Position numbers and translations under genes: made by a program
Notes under the pieces: generated by a model
Databases searched by the model: none
What the model was told of the DNA's origin: nothing
The model's input: the letters and a program-made list of their open reading frames with translations, nothing else
Shown: positions 45,026-52,730 of the stretch, in pieces
Position numbering within the stretch: the first letter of the stretch is position 1
Layout of the letters: each line of letters begins with the position of its first letter
Assembly: GCF_001983175.1 (NCBI RefSeq)
Contig: NZ_MNPW01000001.1
Span: 248,001-312,000 of the forward strand
Length of the DNA: 64,000 nucleotides
Reading direction: 5' to 3'
Origin: Pseudomonas cedrina subsp. cedrina
Lineage (GTDB): Bacteria; Pseudomonadota; Gammaproteobacteria; Pseudomonadales; Pseudomonadaceae

Positions 45026-45588
45026 CATGGGTATCTACACAACTTTCAGTTGACCAATCTCCCTGTGGGAGCTGTCGAGCCCCGGCGAGGCTGCGAAAGC
45101 GGTGGGTCAGGCGAAAATGCCAGCAGTGCCGCCGCCTTCGCAGCCTCGCCGGGGCTCGACAGCTCCCACATTTTGAACCGAGTTCAACATGAATACCGGT
45201 CGGCTCTAAGGCCGCCGCGCTTTGTTTTTGATCTTGATCTGAGGCGCCCCGTCAACCACGCTGGCCGTAATTCGATATTGATTTGGGGGGTAAACCGGCA
45301 GGACGCCGGTTTAGCCGCCCCGCGCCATGGATGGCGCGTGGCGGCGGCCCCCCAAATCAATGTCGGATTACGGGCATGCCGAGCCTAGGCGAGGCACCGA
45401 GTGGTGGGGAGCGTTTTTGGTTACTTTTTGCGCTCTTCAAAAAGTGACCCGCCGTAAGGACGGAACCCTAAGCCGCCGTTACCGCAGCAACGGATATGTA
45501 CTCGGTCAAACCCAAAAAAACGGTCGGCTCGAAGGCCGCCAATCAAGCTCCTCGCCACACACCGTTGAAAGTTGTGTAGATACCCATG
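45026..45588. mobile_element. 563-bp MITE-like element with 23-bp terminal inverted repeats
   Basis: The ends 45026-45048 (CATGGGTATCTACACAACTT plus TCA) and 45566-45588 are perfect inverted repeats. GCTATCGCAG is duplicated immediately outside (45016-45025 and 45589-45598). The element has no transposase. Inside are a REP pair (45064-45170), a 26-bp inverted repeat (45265-45290 with 45348-45373, 23 of 26 match) enclosing two smaller perfect hairpins, an 18-bp direct repeat (45199-45216 and 45523-45540), and an ACTTTTTG/CAAAAAGT stem. This fits a non-autonomous transposon; it resembles the dispersed non-coding repeats known from P. fluorescens genomes, but I cannot name the family. Confidence 0.85.
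45064..45170. repeat. REP pair nested in the MITE-like element
   Basis: Arms TGTGGGAGCTGTCGAGCCCC and GGGGCTCGACAGCTCCCACA, 107 bp. The core GTCGAGCCCCGGCGAGGCTG differs from the other REP types in the window. It begins 16 bp inside the element's left end. Confidence 0.92.
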
Positions 45589-45659
45589 GCTATCGCAGGC
45601 AAGCCAGCTCCCACAGTTTTAATCGGTTTATGCCTGATGAACCTCGCTCCCCCTAACGG

Positions 45660-46496
45660 TTACTGCTGCCCATTCGCCGGCGCATTGAGCCGCTGGTTCA
45701 GGTACTGCACCTGGCTCTGCAACGTGGTGATATTGCGTGTGGTCTGGATGCGGAACACGTCGAACTCCTTGTTGGTCGGCGCATCGCTGTTGGCCGGCTG
45801 GTTGTCCTGGGCGCTCTTGAGTACCACCAGGTCCTGCTCGATACGTGCAATGGCCGCGCTCGGGTTGCCCTGTTTCTTCAAGGCGGCCACGTCAGCGGAA
45901 AGCTCCTTGATTTCGGCGTCGCGCCTGCCCGCATCGCCTTGTGCCGCCTTAAGCGTCGCCACAGCGTCGGTCAGGGCCTGGACCTGGCCTTGCAGCTTGC
46001 TGTTGGCGTTGGACAGTTCGGTGGTGCTGGCGGTCATCTGGGCCAGGCGCTTGTCCAGCTCGGTGGCTTGGCCGGCCACGCCGACCTGCTGTTTACCCTG
46101 CTCCAGCAACTGGCTTTCCAGTTGCTTGATCTGCTGCTTCAGCGCTTCGCTGCCGTTGTTGACGCTGGCCTCACTGGCCACCACCTTGCCGGAAATATCC
46201 TGCAGGCGCCCCGCCGCTTCTTCGCTGATGCGCGCAAAGCTTTCCTGGGTGGCGACCAGTTGCTGGCCCATCAGGGAGATCTGCTGGAAGCTCCACCAGG
46301 CCAGGCCTGCGAAGGCGATCAGCAGTGCGCCGACCAAGGCCCACAGCGGCCCGGTGCTGGCACTCTTGACCTTGACCACCTTGGGCGTGCGCGAACGCAC
46401 CGAGGTGGCCGGGCTCAGTTCGAAATCATCGTCATCCCCGACATCCGCCCGCAGGCTGGGAACGTTGTCGAAGTCGTCTTTAGCATCGTTGCGCAT
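45660..46496 (-). CDS. Single-pass membrane protein with long coiled coil
   Basis: A 278-residue protein. The acidic cytoplasmic N-terminus (about 50 residues, DDFDNVPSLRADVGDDDDFE) is followed by one membrane helix (GPLWALVGALLIAFAGLAWW, residues about 48-67). Then comes a long heptad-rich, Gln/Ala-rich coiled coil reaching the end. It would sit in the inner membrane with the coil in the periplasm. No catalytic domain; function unknown. It lies 114 bp after the epimerase gene on the same strand. Confidence 0.82.
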   Translation of the reverse strand: MRNDAKDDFDNVPSLRADVGDDDDFELSPATSVRSRTPKVVKVKSASTGPLWALVGALLIAFAGLAWWSFQQISLMGQQLVATQESFARISEEAAGRLQDISGKVVASEASVNNGSEALKQQIKQLESQLLEQGKQQVGVAGQATELDKRLAQMTASTTELSNANSKLQGQVQALTDAVATLKAAQGDAGRRDAEIKELSADVAALKKQGNPSAAIARIEQDLVVLKSAQDNQPANSDAPTNKEFDVFRIQTTRNITTLQSQVQYLNQRLNAPANGQQ

Positions 46497-46610
46497 GAAT
46501 CAACCCTGAATCGGTGAAGTGGCGAGCGACCGGAGTATAAACCGCGTTCCCGGCGCACTGATCGACCCGGAACACCGAAATCGGTTCCCGAAGTGTTGCC
46601 TGTTGTGTGC

Positions 46611-47609
46611 TTACTTGAACCCCGGAGCCTGGGCCTTCCACCAGGCGCAAAACTCGTCGAGGGCGGTCCACAGGCTGACCTTGGGCTCGTAGTCCAGATA
46701 ATGCCTGGCCCGGCTGATGTCTAGGGTGAAATCTTTGTTCATCACTTGCATGCCCAGGCGCGACAACGCGGGCTCCGGACGACCGGGCCACATCGCGCAA
46801 AAGGCTTCGTTGAGCGCCGCCACGCTGTAGGACAAACCGTAGGACCGATAGCGCGTCACCTGAGGCAGTTCCATTTGGCGCATCACGTAGTTCACCACAT
46901 CCCACACGGGCACCGGCGCGCCGTTGCTGATGTTGTAGGCCTTGCCCAGTGCCGAACCGGTGGCGAGCAAGCTGCTCAGCAGCGCTTCGTTGAGGTTGTG
47001 CACACTGGTAAAGTCCACCTTGTTGAGGCCGTCGCCAACGATCGCCAGGCGGTTCTTGCGCTGCATGTTCAGCAAGCGCGGGAAAATGCTCATGTCGCCG
47101 GCGCCCGTAACGAAGCGAGGGCGCAGGGCCAGCACTTGGAGACCGAACTCCTGGGCACCGAACACTTTTTGCTCGGCCAGGTATTTGGTGGCGGCATAGG
47201 GGTGCTTGAAGCGCTTGGGCACTTGCTCTTCGGTCAGCCCCAGGTGATCGCGGCCGTCGAAGTAGATTGAGGGCGAGGACAGGTGCACCAATCGGCCGAC
47301 GCGCTGTTTGAGGCAGGCTTCGACGACATTTTCGGTGACCAGCACGTTGCCCTGGTGGAAGTCCTGGTAACGCCCCCACAACCCGACGGCACCGGCGCAA
47401 TGCACCACGGCTTCGACGTCGCGGCACAGGTCGCGCACCAGGGCCGCGTCATTCAAATCACCCTGGATAAACTCGGCACCGCGCCTGACCAGGTGCTCCA
47501 CACCTTCGGCACGTCGCCCGTTGACCCGCACGTCCAGGCCCTGCTCCAGGGCGAAACGCGCGAAGCGCCCGCCAATGAAGCCGCTTGCGCCGGTGACCAG
47601 AATCTTCAT
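46611..47609 (-). CDS. NAD-dependent epimerase/dehydratase (3-beta-HSD-like extended SDR)
   Basis: A 332-residue extended SDR. TGASGFIGGRFA at residues 6-17 binds the nucleotide, the active-site Tyr-x3-Lys is in HPYAATKYLAEQ, and LSSPSIYF supplies the Ser. It resembles 3-beta-hydroxysteroid-dehydrogenase/OleD-like oxidoreductases found beside argP in Pseudomonas. Substrate unknown. It is convergent with nothing and reads away from argP on the same strand, with 52 bp between the genes. Confidence 0.85.
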   Translation of the reverse strand: MKILVTGASGFIGGRFARFALEQGLDVRVNGRRAEGVEHLVRRGAEFIQGDLNDAALVRDLCRDVEAVVHCAGAVGLWGRYQDFHQGNVLVTENVVEACLKQRVGRLVHLSSPSIYFDGRDHLGLTEEQVPKRFKHPYAATKYLAEQKVFGAQEFGLQVLALRPRFVTGAGDMSIFPRLLNMQRKNRLAIVGDGLNKVDFTSVHNLNEALLSSLLATGSALGKAYNISNGAPVPVWDVVNYVMRQMELPQVTRYRSYGLSYSVAALNEAFCAMWPGRPEPALSRLGMQVMNKDFTLDISRARHYLDYEPKVSLWTALDEFCAWWKAQAPGFK

Positions 47610-47661
47610 GTATTACCCCGTGTCCTTTGTTTTTTCATCGCTGTTGCCTTGACGCGCGCCA

Positions 47662-48555
47662 TCACTCCAACGGCACCAACCATTGACCACATGCCTGGGC
47701 CAGATGGTCGGTCAACAGGCCCAGCAATTGCCCGCCACTGCGCCAATGATGCCAGTACAACGGCACATCGATGGGCTTATCTGGCAATAACTCGACCAAT
47801 ACGCCCTTTTCCAGCTGGTCGCGCACTTGCAATTCCGGCACCAGGCCCCAGCCCAGGCCCGCTTCCGTCAGGCGGATGAAGCCTTCGGACGATGGGCATA
47901 AATGGTGCTCGAAACCGCCGTCCACGCCGAGGGATGCCAGGTAACGGTGTTGCAGAAAATCATCCGGGCCGAAGACCAATGCCGGGGTGCGCGCCAATTG
48001 GTCGGCGCGCACGCCCTGTGGAAAGTGGCGGGCGATAAACGCCGGGCTGGCCAGTGCGCGATAGCGCATAGCGCCCAGCAACAGGCTGCGGGCGCCGGCC
48101 ACCGGGCGTTCGCTGGCGCAGATACAGGCCGCCACCTCGCCGGCGCGCATGCGCTTGAGGCCCACGGTCTGGTCCTCCACCACCAGATCCAGCAGCAGAT
48201 GCTGCTCGGCGCAAAAGTCGCTGACCGCCTCGGCCCACCAAGTGGCCAGGCTGTCAGCGTTCAACGCGATGCGCAGGCGCTCGGGCATGCCCTCCTCGTC
48301 CAGCGCCGGCACCTGGCTTTGCAGGTCGCGCTCCAGCAGGCGCACCTGTTGCACATGGTTGAGCAGGCGCCGGCCGATGTCGGTCGGCGTCGGCGGCGTG
48401 GCCCGTACCAGCACCGGCTGGCCGATACGCGCCTCCAGCAACTTGATGCGCTGGGAAATCGCCGATTGCGAGAGCCCCAGCACTTGGGCGGCGCGCTCGA
48501 AACCTGCCTGTTCCACCACCGCCGCCAGGGCAGAAAGCAATTTATAGTCGAACAT
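47662..48555 (-). CDS. argP: ArgP/LysG-type LysR regulator
   Basis: A 297-residue LysR regulator. The N-terminal HTH (KLLSALAAVVEQAGFERAAQ, then GLSQSAISQRIKLLEARIGQ) and the PTPTDIGRRLLNHVQQV linker are characteristic of ArgP (formerly IciA). ArgP responds to lysine and arginine and controls basic-amino-acid export. The divergent LysE-type exporter 92 bp away is its expected target, as in argP-argO systems. Confidence 0.9.
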   Translation of the reverse strand: MFDYKLLSALAAVVEQAGFERAAQVLGLSQSAISQRIKLLEARIGQPVLVRATPPTPTDIGRRLLNHVQQVRLLERDLQSQVPALDEEGMPERLRIALNADSLATWWAEAVSDFCAEQHLLLDLVVEDQTVGLKRMRAGEVAACICASERPVAGARSLLLGAMRYRALASPAFIARHFPQGVRADQLARTPALVFGPDDFLQHRYLASLGVDGGFEHHLCPSSEGFIRLTEAGLGWGLVPELQVRDQLEKGVLVELLPDKPIDVPLYWHHWRSGGQLLGLLTDHLAQACGQWLVPLE

Positions 48556-48646
48556 CAGTTTCTCTAATGGGTGATCAGCAATATTGGTTTTTCTTATACA
48601 GCCTCGACCCGGAGAATAGCCAGCATCGTTAAGAGGGTCGTGAATT

Positions 48647-49246
48647 ATGTGGCAAAGTTATATGAACGGATTGCTGGTGGCGCTCGGCCTGATCATGGCC
48701 ATCGGCACGCAAAACGCCTTTGTGCTGGCGCAGAGCCTGCGTCGTGAACATCACCTGCCCGTGGCGGCGCTGTGCGTGATCTGCGATGCATTGCTGGTGG
48801 CCGCCGGCGTCTTCGGGCTGGCCACGGTGCTGGCCCACAGCCCGATCCTGCTGGGGATAGCGCGTTGGGGTGGCGCTGCGTTCTTGCTGGGGTATGGCGT
48901 GTCGGCCTTGCGTCGAGCCTGTTCGAAACAGAGCCTGGGCCAGGGCGACAACGTCAAAATGCGCTCACTGCGCGCCGTACTGCTCAGCGCCTTGGCAGTC
49001 ACCTTGCTCAACCCTCATGTGTACCTGGACACGGTACTGCTGATCGGCTCGCTGGGTGCCCAGCAAACCGAACCCGGCGCCTATGTGGCCGGTGCCGCCA
49101 GTGCTTCGTTCCTGTGGTTCATGACCCTGGCACTGGGCGCGGCATGGCTGGCGCCGTGGCTGGCACGCCCGGCGACGTGGCGCCTGCTGGACCTGCTGGT
49201 GGCAGTGATGATGTTCAGCGTGGCCTACCAGTTGATCAGCGCCTGA
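48647..49246 (+). CDS. argO: LysE/ArgO-family amino-acid exporter
   Basis: A 199-residue inner-membrane protein with six hydrophobic segments. The family block GLIMAIGTQNAFVLAQSLRR at the first helix, and LNPHVYLDTVLLIGSLG in the middle, match ArgO/YggA. It exports arginine and possibly lysine or toxic analogues. It is divergent from argP. The promoter region contains an AT-rich ATTGGTTTTTCTTAT stretch that may be the ArgP site. Confidence 0.9.
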   Translation: MWQSYMNGLLVALGLIMAIGTQNAFVLAQSLRREHHLPVAALCVICDALLVAAGVFGLATVLAHSPILLGIARWGGAAFLLGYGVSALRRACSKQSLGQGDNVKMRSLRAVLLSALAVTLLNPHVYLDTVLLIGSLGAQQTEPGAYVAGAASASFLWFMTLALGAAWLAPWLARPATWRLLDLLVAVMMFSVAYQLISA

Positions 49247-49424
49247 GCAATATTCCAAAACGCTCTGGAACCTCTATCCCACACAGTTGTTGCGTGGTTT
49301 TGCCGCACCCCCGGTGCTATGATCCGGACCCTGCGCCGCAAAGAGTACAAACTCCCCGGCGCTTGTTTGGCCGCCCGTGATCGGCCTTGCGCTCACCGCA
49401 ACTGACCTGATTAGGAGAATCATC

Positions 49425-50021
49425 ATGGCTTTCGAATTGCCGCCGCTGCCCTACGCACACGATGCCCTGCAGCCGCACATCTCCAAGGAAACCTTGGAAT
49501 ACCACCACGACAAGCACCACAACACCTATGTCGTGAACCTGAACAACCTGGTGCCTGGCACCGAGTTCGAAGGCAAGACCCTGGAAGAGATCGTCAAATC
49601 TTCTTCGGGCGGCATCTTCAACAACGCCGCTCAGGTCTGGAACCACACTTTCTACTGGAACTGCCTGGCGCCAAACGCCGGCGGCCAACCTACCGGCGCA
49701 CTGGCCGAGGCGATCAACGCTGCGTTCGGTTCGTTCGACAAGTTCAAGGAAGAGTTCACCAAGACGTCCGTCGGCACCTTCGGTTCCGGCTGGGGCTGGC
49801 TGGTGAAAAAGGCTGACGGATCCCTGGCCCTGGCCAGCACCATCGGCGCCGGCAACCCGCTGACCAGCGGCGACACCCCGCTGCTGACCTGCGACGTGTG
49901 GGAACATGCCTACTACATCGACTACCGCAACGTGCGTCCAAAATATGTGGAAGCGTTCTGGAACCTGGTCAACTGGAAGTTCGTGGCTGAGCAGTTCGAA
50001 GGTAAAACCTTCACTGCCTAA
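49425..50021 (+). CDS. sodB: Superoxide dismutase [Fe]
   Basis: A 198-residue iron-type SOD, cytoplasmic. The metal ligands are His27 ([12 protein letters not shown]), His about 74 (VWNHTFYW), Asp and His in [11 protein letters not shown] (about 157 and 161). AGGAGAATCATC precedes the ATG. It disproportionates superoxide; expression is usually iron-dependent through Fur and PrrF RNAs. The argO-sodB-bifA order is the same as in P. aeruginosa. Confidence 0.96.
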   Translation: MAFELPPLPYAHDALQPHISKETLEYHHDKHHNTYVVNLNNLVPGTEFEGKTLEEIVKSSSGGIFNNAAQVWNHTFYWNCLAPNAGGQPTGALAEAINAAFGSFDKFKEEFTKTSVGTFGSGWGWLVKKADGSLALASTIGAGNPLTSGDTPLLTCDVWEHAYYIDYRNVRPKYVEAFWNLVNWKFVAEQFEGKTFTA

Positions 50022-50042
50022 GCAGCGCTTGCAGTAGAAAGG

Positions 50043-50060
50043 GCCCGGCGATTGCCGGGC
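50043..50060 (+). terminator. Terminator after sodB
   Basis: Stem GCCCGGC-GATT-GCCGGGC followed by T6, starting 21 bp after the sodB stop. It separates sodB from the small gene downstream. Confidence 0.93.
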
Positions 50061-50100
50061 TTTTTTGTGGGCGGTAGACAGTGGACCTTTTTGGAACAAT

Positions 50101-50129
50101 GGAACCTGCATAGTGGAATCGGCCACCCA
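50101..50129 (+). promoter_or_regulatory. hrp-box-like ECF promoter
   Basis: GGAACC (50101-50106), a 16-bp spacer, then CCACCCA (50123-50129). This meets the HrpL promoter consensus GGAACC-N15/16-CCACNNA in every fixed position. It lies just after the sodB terminator and 46 bp before the small gene at 50176. A TGAGAGG/CCTCTCA hairpin (50135-50154) would form at the very 5' end of the transcript. Whether HrpL or another ECF factor reads it is unknown. Confidence 0.65.
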
Positions 50130-50175
50130 CTCAGTGAGAGGAATAACCCTCTCATCCCATGCAGGAGAAACAACT

Positions 50176-50337
50176 ATGGATCCAATGTCGGCAGTGACGG
50201 GCCTACTCTCGGCAGCGATGCCACTGGCCACAAAAGCCTTAGAAATAGGCGCGGACCTGATCAAGGAAATGATGAAAGGCCAAGGGAAGCCGGGTGACAC
50301 TGGGGAAAATAAGGCCCCGTCAACGATCGAGTTTTAA
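50176..50337 (+). CDS. 53-residue protein with hrp-box-like promoter
   Basis: A short gene with a strong ribosome site (AGGAGA, 8 bases before the ATG). The product begins MDPMSAVTGLLSAAMPLATK and continues ALEIGADLIKEMMKGQGKPG, then DTGENKAPSTIEF. The first 35 residues form one amphipathic, hydrophobic helix; the tail is polar. No signal peptide or family is recognised. Possible roles include a small secreted or membrane-active peptide. The promoter suggests co-regulation with type III secretion genes, if this strain has them. Confidence 0.65.
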   Translation: MDPMSAVTGLLSAAMPLATKALEIGADLIKEMMKGQGKPGDTGENKAPSTIEF

Positions 50338-50405
50338 TCAGTCACCGCTCAACCCATTCGTGCCGTGCCGAACACGTCCCCCACCCGCGAATGGCGCAAA
50401 AGGGC

Positions 50406-50422
50406 GGCGGATAGCATCCGCC
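50406..50422 (+). terminator. Hairpin between the small gene and bifA
   Basis: A perfect stem GGCGGAT-AGC-ATCCGCC, about 70 bp after the small gene. No T-run follows, so it is a weak terminator or a leader structure. Confidence 0.4.
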
Positions 50423-50551
50423 ACCCTCCGCCCCTCTTCCTTGTTAAGCGTCGCAACGCCTCCTGCCGCAATGTTCCTTTGACTGCCCTCACGGGATTGC
50501 CAATACTCATGGCATATTGAAGGCCACCCGCATGAGACAAGGAACGCCCCT

Positions 50552-52603
50552 TTGAAGCTGGAACTCAAACACAGCTTGTCGGTGAAGTTGCTACGGGTTG
50601 TGCTGCTTTCGGCATTGATCGTGGGCGTAGCGCTGAGCGTGGCGCAGATTGTTTACGATGCGTACAAGACGCGCCAGGCGGTGGCCGATGATGCCCAGCG
50701 CATCCTTGACATGTTTCGCGACCCTTCGACCCAGGCCGTCTACAGCCTGGACCGCGAGATGGGCATGCAAGTCATTGAAGGCCTGTTCCAGGATGAAGCC
50801 GTGCGCATGGCGTCCATCGGCCACCCCGCCGAAACCATGCTGGCCGAAAAGAGCCGCGCCTTGCAGCATGCCCCCAGCCGCTGGCTGACCGACCTGATTC
50901 TTGGCCGGGAACGCACCTTTACCACCCCTCTGGTCGGCAAGGGCCCCTACAGCGAGTACTACGGCGACCTGAGCATCACCCTCGACACGGCCACCTATGG
51001 GCAGGGCTTTATCGTCAATTCGGTGATCATCTTTGTCTCCGGCGTACTGCGCGCGCTGGCGCTCGGCCTGGTGCTGTACCTGGTCTATCACTGGCTGCTG
51101 ACCAAGCCGCTGTCACGGATCATCGAGCACCTGACGTCGATCAACCCGGACCGACCCAGCGAACACAAGATTCCGCAGCTCAAGGGCCATGAGCGCAACG
51201 AGCTGGGCCTGTGGATCAATACCGCCAACCAGTTGCTCGAATCCATCGAGCGCAATACCCACCTGCGCCACGAAGCCGAAAACAGCCTGCTGCGCATGGC
51301 CCAGTACGATTTCCTGACCGGTCTGCCGAACCGCCAGAAACTGCAGGAGCAACTGGACAAGATCCTCAGCGACGCCGGCCGCCGGCAACGCCGTGTGGCG
51401 GTGTTGTGCGTGGGGCTGGATGACTTCAAAAGCGTCAACGAACAGTTCACCTATCAGGCGGGCGACAAACTGCTGCTGGCCCTGGCCGACCGCCTGCGTG
51501 CGCACAGCGGCCGCCTCGGCGCGCTGGCCCGGTTGGGCGGCGACCAGTTCGCCCTGGTGCAGGCCGATATCGACCAGCCCTACGAAGCTGCCGAACTGGC
51601 GCAAAGCATCCTCGACGACCTGGAAGCGGAGTTTGCCCTCGACCACGAAGGCATTCGCCTGCGCGCCACCATCGGTATCACCCTGTTCCCGGAAGACGGC
51701 GACAGCACTGAAAAGCTGCTGCAAAAAGCCGAACAGACCATGACCCTGGCCAAGACCCGTTCGCGCAACCGCTATCAGTTCTACATCGCCAGCGTCGACA
51801 GCGAAATGCGCCGCCGCCGCGAGCTGGAAAAAGACCTGCGCGAGGCGCTCAGCCGCGACCAGTTCCATTTGGTCTACCAACCGCAGATCAGCTACCGCGA
51901 CCACCGCGTGGTCGGTGTCGAAGCGTTGATCCGCTGGCAGCACCCGGAGCACGGCCTGGTGCCACCGGACCTGTTTATCCCGCTGGCCGAGCAGAACGGC
52001 ACCATTATCCCGATTGGCGAATGGGTGCTCGACCAGGCCTGCCGCCAGCTGCGTGAATGGCACGACCAGGGCTTTACCGACCTGCGCATGGCGGTCAACC
52101 TGTCCACCGTGCAGTTGCACCACACCGAGTTGCCACGGGTGGTCAATAACCTGATGCAGATCTACCGCCTGCCGCCGCGCAGCCTTGAACTGGAAGTCAC
52201 CGAGACTGGCCTGATGGAAGACATCAGCACCGCCGCCCAGCACCTGCTGAGCCTGCGCCGTTCCGGGGCGCTGATTGCGATTGACGACTTCGGCACCGGC
52301 TATTCATCCCTCAGCTACCTGAAAAGCCTGCCCCTGGACAAGATCAAGATCGACAAGAGCTTCGTCCAGGACCTGCAGGATGACGACGACGATGCGACCA
52401 TCGTGCGCGCGATCATTCAACTGGGCAAAAGCCTGGGCATGCAGGTGATCGCCGAAGGCGTGGAAACCGCAGAGCAGGAGGCCTACATCATCTCTGAAGG
52501 CTGTCATGAAGGTCAGGGTTACCACTACAGCAAACCCTTGCCGGCGCGGGAGTTGGCGGCTTTTCTGAAGCAGTCGGAGCGCAATAACGCTGCGATTCTC
52601 TGA
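50552..52603 (+). CDS. bifA: Cyclic-di-GMP phosphodiesterase BifA (degenerate GGDEF + EAL)
   Basis: A 683-residue inner-membrane protein. N-terminal helix (residues about 13-35), periplasmic loop, second helix near 160-185, HAMP-like linker, GGDEF domain (about 245-410), EAL domain (about 425-675). The diguanylate motif is GGDQF at residues 329-333, as in BifA, so no synthesis is expected. The EAL domain is intact: EALIRW at 457, DDFGTGYSSLSYL and KIDKSFV. It lowers c-di-GMP, which promotes motility and restrains biofilm formation. The start is TTG, with AAGGAA upstream. Position after sodB matches P. aeruginosa. Confidence 0.93.
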   Translation: MKLELKHSLSVKLLRVVLLSALIVGVALSVAQIVYDAYKTRQAVADDAQRILDMFRDPSTQAVYSLDREMGMQVIEGLFQDEAVRMASIGHPAETMLAEKSRALQHAPSRWLTDLILGRERTFTTPLVGKGPYSEYYGDLSITLDTATYGQGFIVNSVIIFVSGVLRALALGLVLYLVYHWLLTKPLSRIIEHLTSINPDRPSEHKIPQLKGHERNELGLWINTANQLLESIERNTHLRHEAENSLLRMAQYDFLTGLPNRQKLQEQLDKILSDAGRRQRRVAVLCVGLDDFKSVNEQFTYQAGDKLLLALADRLRAHSGRLGALARLGGDQFALVQADIDQPYEAAELAQSILDDLEAEFALDHEGIRLRATIGITLFPEDGDSTEKLLQKAEQTMTLAKTRSRNRYQFYIASVDSEMRRRRELEKDLREALSRDQFHLVYQPQISYRDHRVVGVEALIRWQHPEHGLVPPDLFIPLAEQNGTIIPIGEWVLDQACRQLREWHDQGFTDLRMAVNLSTVQLHHTELPRVVNNLMQIYRLPPRSLELEVTETGLMEDISTAAQHLLSLRRSGALIAIDDFGTGYSSLSYLKSLPLDKIKIDKSFVQDLQDDDDDATIVRAIIQLGKSLGMQVIAEGVETAEQEAYIISEGCHEGQGYHYSKPLPARELAAFLKQSERNNAAIL

Positions 52604-52650
52604 CACGGCAAGACGATACTGAATATTTCCCGCGTATAACCCTTTACACA

Positions 52651-52670
52651 AAATGCAAATCTTTCGCATT
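52651..52670. promoter_or_regulatory. Candidate Fur box upstream of the imelysin gene
   Basis: AAATGCAAATCTTTCGCATT agrees with a Fur-box pattern AAATGATAATCATTCTCATT at 16 of 20 positions. It lies about 60-80 bp before the start of an iron-linked lipoprotein gene. Inferred. Confidence 0.6.
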
Positions 52671-52730
52671 ATGTCGCAGCTTTTTGCGCTCCCCGCGCGC
52701 CCCATCAACAACCGAAGCAGGATGTTCGCC

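Larger units (their letters stand above)
44954..45615. repeat. REPIN split by an insertion
   Basis: The left REP arm and middle (44954-45025) and the right arm (45589-45615) together form a normal TGGCTTGCCTGCGAT-type REPIN. Removing the insertion and one copy of the duplicated GCTATCGCAG restores a unit of 89 bp, the length of the intact copies. Confidence 0.88.
44813..45659. other. 847-bp gap: operator, split REPIN and nested inverted-repeat element
   Basis: No protein-coding gene. It holds the operator at 44893-44914 and a REPIN (44954-45025 plus 45599-45615) interrupted by a 563-bp element with 23-bp terminal inverted repeats. The REPIN inside the element is listed separately. Confidence 0.85.

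Noticed and set aside
45026..45588. A protein gene inside the inverted-repeat element
   Set aside because: Frames are short, broken by the hairpins, and have no ribosome site; the structure explains the sequence.
50552..52603. Active diguanylate cyclase
   Set aside because: The motif is GGDQF, not GG(D/E)EF, as in BifA; the intact EAL domain points to a phosphodiesterase.
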